Below the pieces are notes generated by a model, which was given only the letters and a program-made list of their open reading frames with translations, did no database searches and had not been told where the DNA came from. The translations under genes and the position numbers were made by a program. This document shows positions 6,645-10,199 of a stretch of 10,199 nt of DNA, one piece after another. Origin of the DNA: an uncultured Phycisphaerales bacterium (GTDB lineage Bacteria > Planctomycetota > Phycisphaerae > Phycisphaerales > SM1A02); the NCBI GenBank assembly GCA_946886375.1, contig CAMPIL010000102.1, positions 1 to 10,199 of the forward strand, read 5' to 3'. Position 1 is the first letter of the stretch. Every line of letters begins with the position of its first letter.

Positions 6645-8741
6645 TTGGCCGTCGGCGATCGAGACATCAACTATCAGTACATCGGCCGCGGCAGCGCCGC
6701 GATCGTGGAGTTCGCAAATCTGCCGGATGTCCGTCTCGATCATTACATGAACATCGGCGGCGGAACCAACCAAGGCATCTATCCGGCGCTGGACCGATTC
6801 GGACGCCAAAGGCATCACATGTGGATCGACGGCGGGTACACTGGTCCAGGTGGGCAAAGCGCTCATGCGAATGTCCCCCCAATCGTGAAGATGGATTACC
6901 AGTACGACGCAGACTCGAATCGCATCAGCGCGTATGACGGTCGGCCAGGCGCCAAGCGACCCCAGAAGGACTTCCGGTACGACTACGACGGCCAGAATCG
7001 ACTGGTGAACGCCGATCGTGGAAGCGAGAGCGGTTCAGCATTCACGTATGCCGACGTCAATGACACCTCCTATCCGGTCAGTCAGGCGTGGAACCTGGAC
7101 ATGCTGGGGAACTGGAACAAACTGATTAGTGATCTCAATGCCGACGGGGCCGATGAAGGCGACGCTAGCGACAACAATGAACTCCGCACGCACAACGGCA
7201 TCAATGAACTGCTTGCCCGCGATGTCGATGGCTCCAGCACCGATGACTTCACCCTGGACTACGACTCGGCGGGGAACCTGAAATCCGCCAGCGACGGCAC
7301 CATGATAATTAGATACATCTACGACGCCTGGAATCGCCTGGTGCGGGTACAATATCAGCCGAATAACCCGAGCGCTCCTGTGTTCATCCGCCTTGAAAAC
7401 CAGTACAACGGCCTGCACCAGCGCGTGGTGAAGCGCTCGGATTCGGGTGTTCCGGACGGCACGTTGGATCAGCAGCGGCTGATGACCTATTCGTCGGGCT
7501 GGCAGCTTCTCGAAGAACGCATCCACGATGACGCTTCGCCTTCGGACTGGGAGGAAGTGGATCGCGCCATTCTGTATGTGTGGGGCTTGCGAGGTATCGA
7601 TGACATCCTGCTTCGCCGCATTGATGTCTTGGAAGATGAAGAGCCGGTAAGCAGCGTTAGGCGTTATCACCTGACCGATCCGCAGTTCTCGTCCGTGGCG
7701 ATCATTGATGGCGACACTGCTGACCTCATCTCACGCGGCGCGCCTTCGGCTTATGGCGAGTGGCGTCACCAGTACCCGCATGATCTCGATGGCAACGGCG
7801 CGGCAACTGAGAAGGAGATCGATCAAATTTTTTCCATCGCCGACGGAACCGACAAGCAGATCGGTCAGGCGAATTACAATGTCGATGCGGACATCAACCG
7901 CGATGGCAACATCACCTACCGGGTCGATTACAACCGTGCTGTGGCGATGGGCGCCAAACCGGCGCTGGTGCGCGGCATGCTGAGCGATCCAGCCGACGAT
8001 GACAACATCATCGGCTACGCGGGCTACGTGTTCAACGCCGAAACGATGAGGTACACCGTGCGGTTTCGGCACTATGACCCGGTGCTAGGATGCTGGACAA
8101 CACGCGATCCCGTGATACCTCTCAAAGGAAACAGCTTGTATGCTTATGTAAACAACAGGCCCATTAATCGAATTGATCCATTGGGATTACATGAAATTGA
8201 ATGGGAAGGCGAATGGACCGCGAAGCAAAAGAAATTGATTGAGGAATCATTCAAGCGTGTTCGGGACAGGGCCGACGATCTTCTCAAGCAACTTGATACA
8301 TTGGAAAAGGGATTATCTGCTTGCTGCAAGAAGAAGATGAAAGACGAACTTGATGGGTTGCGCAGGCGATTGAAACGAATCGTTGATGGGCATGATTCCA
8401 AAGATAATATTGAGTTAAGACACAACGATTTCGGCTCCGATAATAAGAATGTCAACGCCGAGACTTTCCCAAGAGGCTGGTATGGCCTTCTATACTTCGA
8501 TGCTCAGATAACGTTTAATGATGGCACCAAAATAAAGTGGGAAGACCTCACGCCCGAGCAATTAGACGAACTAAACATGCATGAACTTGCTCACGTTGCA
8601 GAGTTTGGTGAGGGCGATCAGGATGGCACGGACACGCTCTATGACCCACACGTTCTCGATGATTTTATGGCGCGAGATTTGAATGTTCATGCAAACGTGA
8701 AGTTTCTGATAACTAAGGCCAAGAAATCGTGTAAAGAGTGA
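6645..8741 (+). CDS. N-terminally truncated RHS-repeat protein with HELAH metallopeptidase-like toxin tip
   Basis: The protein has 698 residues from a TTG at 6645; the frame opens only at 6618, just after a stop. RHS/YD repeats occur at about 30-260 (LDRFGR, YDYDGQNRLV, LDYDSAGNL, YIYDAWNRLV). Two calcium-loop motifs follow at 380-391 (DLDGNGAATEKE) and 416-428 (DINRDGNIT, dockerin-like). The RHS core is at 456-515 (IGYAGYVF, YDPVLGCWTTRDP, DPLGL). After DPLGL comes a different tip (516-698): a charged helical segment (523-580, C560-C561), then a zinc-protease motif HELAH at 646-650, with E653 and H669 as possible further ligands. RHS proteins make shells that enclose and deliver variable C-terminal toxins. 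Full-length RHS proteins are usually well over 1000 residues and begin with export or trimerisation domains, all missing here. There is no ribosome site at the TTG, and the first ATG (6747) also lacks one. It may be a silent cassette rather than an expressed gene. Confidence 0.75.
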   Translation: MAVGDRDINYQYIGRGSAAIVEFANLPDVRLDHYMNIGGGTNQGIYPALDRFGRQRHHMWIDGGYTGPGGQSAHANVPPIVKMDYQYDADSNRISAYDGRPGAKRPQKDFRYDYDGQNRLVNADRGSESGSAFTYADVNDTSYPVSQAWNLDMLGNWNKLISDLNADGADEGDASDNNELRTHNGINELLARDVDGSSTDDFTLDYDSAGNLKSASDGTMIIRYIYDAWNRLVRVQYQPNNPSAPVFIRLENQYNGLHQRVVKRSDSGVPDGTLDQQRLMTYSSGWQLLEERIHDDASPSDWEEVDRAILYVWGLRGIDDILLRRIDVLEDEEPVSSVRRYHLTDPQFSSVAIIDGDTADLISRGAPSAYGEWRHQYPHDLDGNGAATEKEIDQIFSIADGTDKQIGQANYNVDADINRDGNITYRVDYNRAVAMGAKPALVRGMLSDPADDDNIIGYAGYVFNAETMRYTVRFRHYDPVLGCWTTRDPVIPLKGNSLYAYVNNRPINRIDPLGLHEIEWEGEWTAKQKKLIEESFKRVRDRADDLLKQLDTLEKGLSACCKKKMKDELDGLRRRLKRIVDGHDSKDNIELRHNDFGSDNKNVNAETFPRGWYGLLYFDAQITFNDGTKIKWEDLTPEQLDELNMHELAHVAEFGEGDQDGTDTLYDPHVLDDFMARDLNVHANVKFLITKAKKSCKE

Positions 8742-8746
8742 GAGAA

Positions 8747-9208
8747 ATGGGCATGTATATACCTCGCCGCCAGATGATGTTGGTTATTGGTTTTGTTGGA
8801 ATAGTTGCGTGCGCCGCGGCCGTGTTGATCAGTTGGACGCGAACTGTGGAAATCGATGTAAATTCAGGAACGCTTCGAGAGAGCCAGTTTCTTTTCGGCG
8901 TCAAGATTGAATCTGTGCTGAAGCCAACGCGATTTTCGCGATATGTTGACGAACACCAATTGCGGGTAGATGTAGAACGATGGGAATCAGAGAGCACTAA
9001 ACGTTGGCCATTTCGCAGCCCATCCCCTCACTATGTGTTACATGGTGCACATCAATCGTTGGACTCGCTAATGATGGCGTTTGAACTCTCAAATTTGAAT
9101 GATCATTCGAAAGAACAATTAGTTAAAGAGGCCATGTCGCGCCTCAATTGCGGGAGGAAATTTACCGTCTCGATTACCGACATGGGGGAAGTCGCAATTT
9201 CCGAATGA
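8747..9208 (+). CDS. Small membrane-anchored protein, candidate immunity partner of the RHS toxin
   Basis: The protein has 153 residues from the ATG at 8747; an in-frame GTG at 8738 would overlap the toxin stop codon by 4 bases (GTGA). A single transmembrane segment spans about 10-29 (MMLVIGFVGIVACAAAVLIS). The rest is soluble, with a beta-rich middle and a helical stretch near 100-130 (SLDSLMMAFELSNLNDHSKE). I recognise no family. Placement directly behind an RHS toxin tip, translational coupling and the same raised A+T content as the tip fit a cognate immunity protein, and a membrane anchor would place it to block a toxin in or entering the periplasm. This function is inferred from position alone. 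No separate promoter is evident. Confidence 0.65.
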   Translation: MGMYIPRRQMMLVIGFVGIVACAAAVLISWTRTVEIDVNSGTLRESQFLFGVKIESVLKPTRFSRYVDEHQLRVDVERWESESTKRWPFRSPSPHYVLHGAHQSLDSLMMAFELSNLNDHSKEQLVKEAMSRLNCGRKFTVSITDMGEVAISE

Positions 9209-9298
9209 AGTCTAGTGCATAAATTCTTAGGGTAACTACAGTTATGCCGTTCGAAATCCAGTGCCTAAAAGTGGCTGGTAGACTCTGGCCAGATCGGG

Positions 9299-9415
9299 CA
9301 GCCCAACACCATGCAGACACGCCTGGAAAACCAGAATAGATAACGGCCTGCACCAGCGCATGGTGAAACAACACGATCCCGGCACGCCCAGCGGCACACT
9401 CGATCAGCAGCGGCG
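9299..9415 (+). pseudogene. Decayed fragment of a second RHS-repeat gene
   Basis: The segment aligns with 7363-7478 of the RHS gene. It encodes QPNTMQTRLENQ, then after a 4-base insertion near 9336-9342 (which creates the stop TAA) the frame continues as NGLHQRMVKQHDPGTPSGTL and DQQR. About 18 of 24 residues after the insertion match the intact gene (NGLHQRVVKRSDSGVPDGTL, DQQR). Homology ends at about 9415, and the flanks show no further RHS sequence. The divergence and frameshift suggest an old paralogous remnant rather than a fresh duplication. It lies just behind the candidate immunity gene. Confidence 0.8.
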
Positions 9416-9637
9416 GACGTCCGAATTCGCGCCGAGCGTCCTATAACGTCTCTAGTTGACATTGCGAATATAGGAAATCAAAATCTACTTCTGTGGGAAC
9501 GGAAGCCCAGTCTCGACGCGAGTCCATTTTGGAGATTCGGATTTTAACAAACGCATTTCTTCATTTCAGCGCTCGTGAAGACATCCACCGGGGATGGCGC
9601 GTTCTTTCAAGGTGAACAGTTTTTCGACCGGTGGACT
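9416..9637. other. Intergenic region ahead of the ArsR-type regulator
   Basis: This stretch is relatively A+T-rich and carries no supported gene. It may contain the promoter for the regulator: TTGACA at 9456-9461 and CAAAAT at 9479-9484, 17 bases apart. An alternative GTG start for the regulator lies at 9575. Confidence 0.4.
9456..9484 (+). promoter_or_regulatory. Candidate sigma-70-type promoter for the ArsR-type regulator
   Basis: A perfect -35 hexamer TTGACA (9456-9461) is followed after 17 bases by CAAAAT (9479-9484), which matches 4 of 6 bases of TATAAT. The -35 is good and the -10 weak. It lies about 150 bases upstream of the preferred ATG at 9638. Confidence 0.3.
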
Positions 9638-10072
9638 ATGAACGGAAGACAATGGACGCATGAACACGTTGCGCCGCAGGTGTGCGCGACGATGCCAGAA
9701 CTGCTTGGCATACTGGCAGGCAGAATCCGCTACGAGATTGTAACAACACTGGCGCGCGGAGCCATGAGCGTAGGTGTGCTGGCCAAGAGACTCGAACTTG
9801 AACTTCCGCACATCAGCATGAACCTCTCAACACTCCGCCGGTACCGGATTGTTGAGGCAACAAAAGTGGAACGTGCAAGGTTCTATCAGCTCACGTCGCT
9901 GGTGGAATGTGTTGAAGAAGGTACGCGGCTGATTTTGCGATTGCGATCTCGTGACGGAGTAGTCGTTGAAATTCATGCACAAGGCCAAGCATCAGGTGCG
10001 GTGTGCCAGCGGCCTACAAAGCAAAGACCTGTTAAGCCCAAACCAAGTCGCGTCGGCGTTCGCCGCACGTGA
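9638..10072 (+). CDS. ArsR-type winged-helix transcriptional regulator
   Basis: The protein has 144 residues from the ATG at 9638, which has a weak GGTGGA just upstream; a GTG at 9575 would add 21 residues. Residues about 20-88 form a winged helix: LLGILAGRIRYEIVTTLARG (helices 1-2), SVGVLAKRLELELPHISMNL (helix-turn-helix, with the recognition helix at PHISMNLSTL) and a wing ending VERARFYQL. This matches the ArsR/SmtB fold, in which regulators leave DNA on binding metal or another signal. Only a few Cys and His residues are present (for example C17 in PQVCAT), with no clear ELCVC metal box, so a metal signal cannot be assumed. The C-terminal tail is Lys/Pro/Arg-rich (TKQRPVKPKPSRVGVRR). Neighbours give no clear target; self-regulation is possible. 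Confidence 0.7.
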   Translation: MNGRQWTHEHVAPQVCATMPELLGILAGRIRYEIVTTLARGAMSVGVLAKRLELELPHISMNLSTLRRYRIVEATKVERARFYQLTSLVECVEEGTRLILRLRSRDGVVVEIHAQGQASGAVCQRPTKQRPVKPKPSRVGVRRT

Positions 10073-10145
10073 TCGCACGATCGATCCCAACTCACCCCCT
10101 TCCTCACATGACCAGTAGAGTTTCCTTTTCGAACTTCGACGGCTG
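10073..10145. other. Short gap before the right-edge frame
   Basis: There is no gene here. The repeated GATCGCACGATCGATC near 10070-10086 is a weak palindrome-like stretch, and no convincing terminator hairpin with a T-run was seen. Confidence 0.4.
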
Positions 10146-10199
10146 CTAGGCTCTGTTTGACGGATCAAGCAGCCTCAGGCAGCGCTGGATCATGGCGAG
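10146..10199 (-). CDS. Possible 3' end of a gene entering from the right edge
   Basis: On the minus strand the frame from the right edge reads LAMIQRCLRLLDPSNRA followed by TAG (complement of 10146-10148). The hydrophobic/basic LAMIQRCLRLL helix resembles the C-terminal helix of some DDE transposases, such as those of the IS5 group, but 17 residues are too few to identify it. An insertion sequence near an RHS locus would be unsurprising. It may also be a chance frame. Confidence 0.25.
   Translation of the reverse strand, partial: LAMIQRCLRLLDPSNRA

Noticed and set aside
9233..9244. Palindrome TAACTacAGTTA after the candidate immunity gene as a terminator
   Set aside because: The stem is only 5 bases, A+T-rich and lacks a T-run; too weak to call.

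Overview
The window is GC-rich bacterial DNA and most resembles a member of the Planctomycetota. Three things point that way: an RHS-repeat protein carrying EF-hand/dockerin-like calcium loops just before the RHS core; a redoxin domain of a style I associate with planctomycete secreted proteins ([24 protein letters not shown]); and a 'FTLFELLVV' prepilin-like leader. This assignment rests on remembered sequence style, not on a search. All well-supported complete genes lie on the + strand.

Layout: (1) Positions 1-72, minus strand: the first 24 codons of a gene leaving the left edge, preceded by a very strong Shine-Dalgarno. (2) Positions 86-826: about 740 bases with no convincing gene, ending in a tandem 13-mer and a good ribosome site. 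(3) Positions 827-6597: four co-directional genes. They encode a secreted three-part protein (Kelch propeller, tyrosinase-type dicopper domain, peroxiredoxin-like domain), a DUF3237 protein, a secreted SMP-30/gluconolactonase-like propeller and an OprB-type carbohydrate porin. The first three are spaced 43-50 bases apart and look like one transcription unit; the porin follows after 107 bases. (4) Positions 6645-9208: a 5'-truncated RHS gene with a C-terminal HELAH metallopeptidase-like toxin tip, overlapped or abutted by a small membrane-anchored protein that is a candidate immunity partner. The tip and the partner are visibly richer in A+T than the RHS body. (5) Positions 9299-9415: a decayed piece of a second RHS gene with a 4-base insertion. 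(6) Positions 9638-10072: an ArsR-type winged-helix regulator. (7) At the right edge, a minus-strand open frame of 17 codons plus stop that may be the end of another gene.

How the parts may work together: the first block looks like an envelope module in which a copper oxidase acts on phenolic or other aromatic substrates, a lactonase-like propeller and DUF3237 protein process products, and the porin admits small molecules. That pathway is inference from neighbourhood only. The second block looks like a polymorphic-toxin locus in which a toxin tip plus its immunity gene sits between remnants of RHS sequence, the usual signature of tip exchange.

The most unusual item is the Kelch-tyrosinase-peroxiredoxin fusion, whose CuA site appears to carry an insertion between its second and third histidines.
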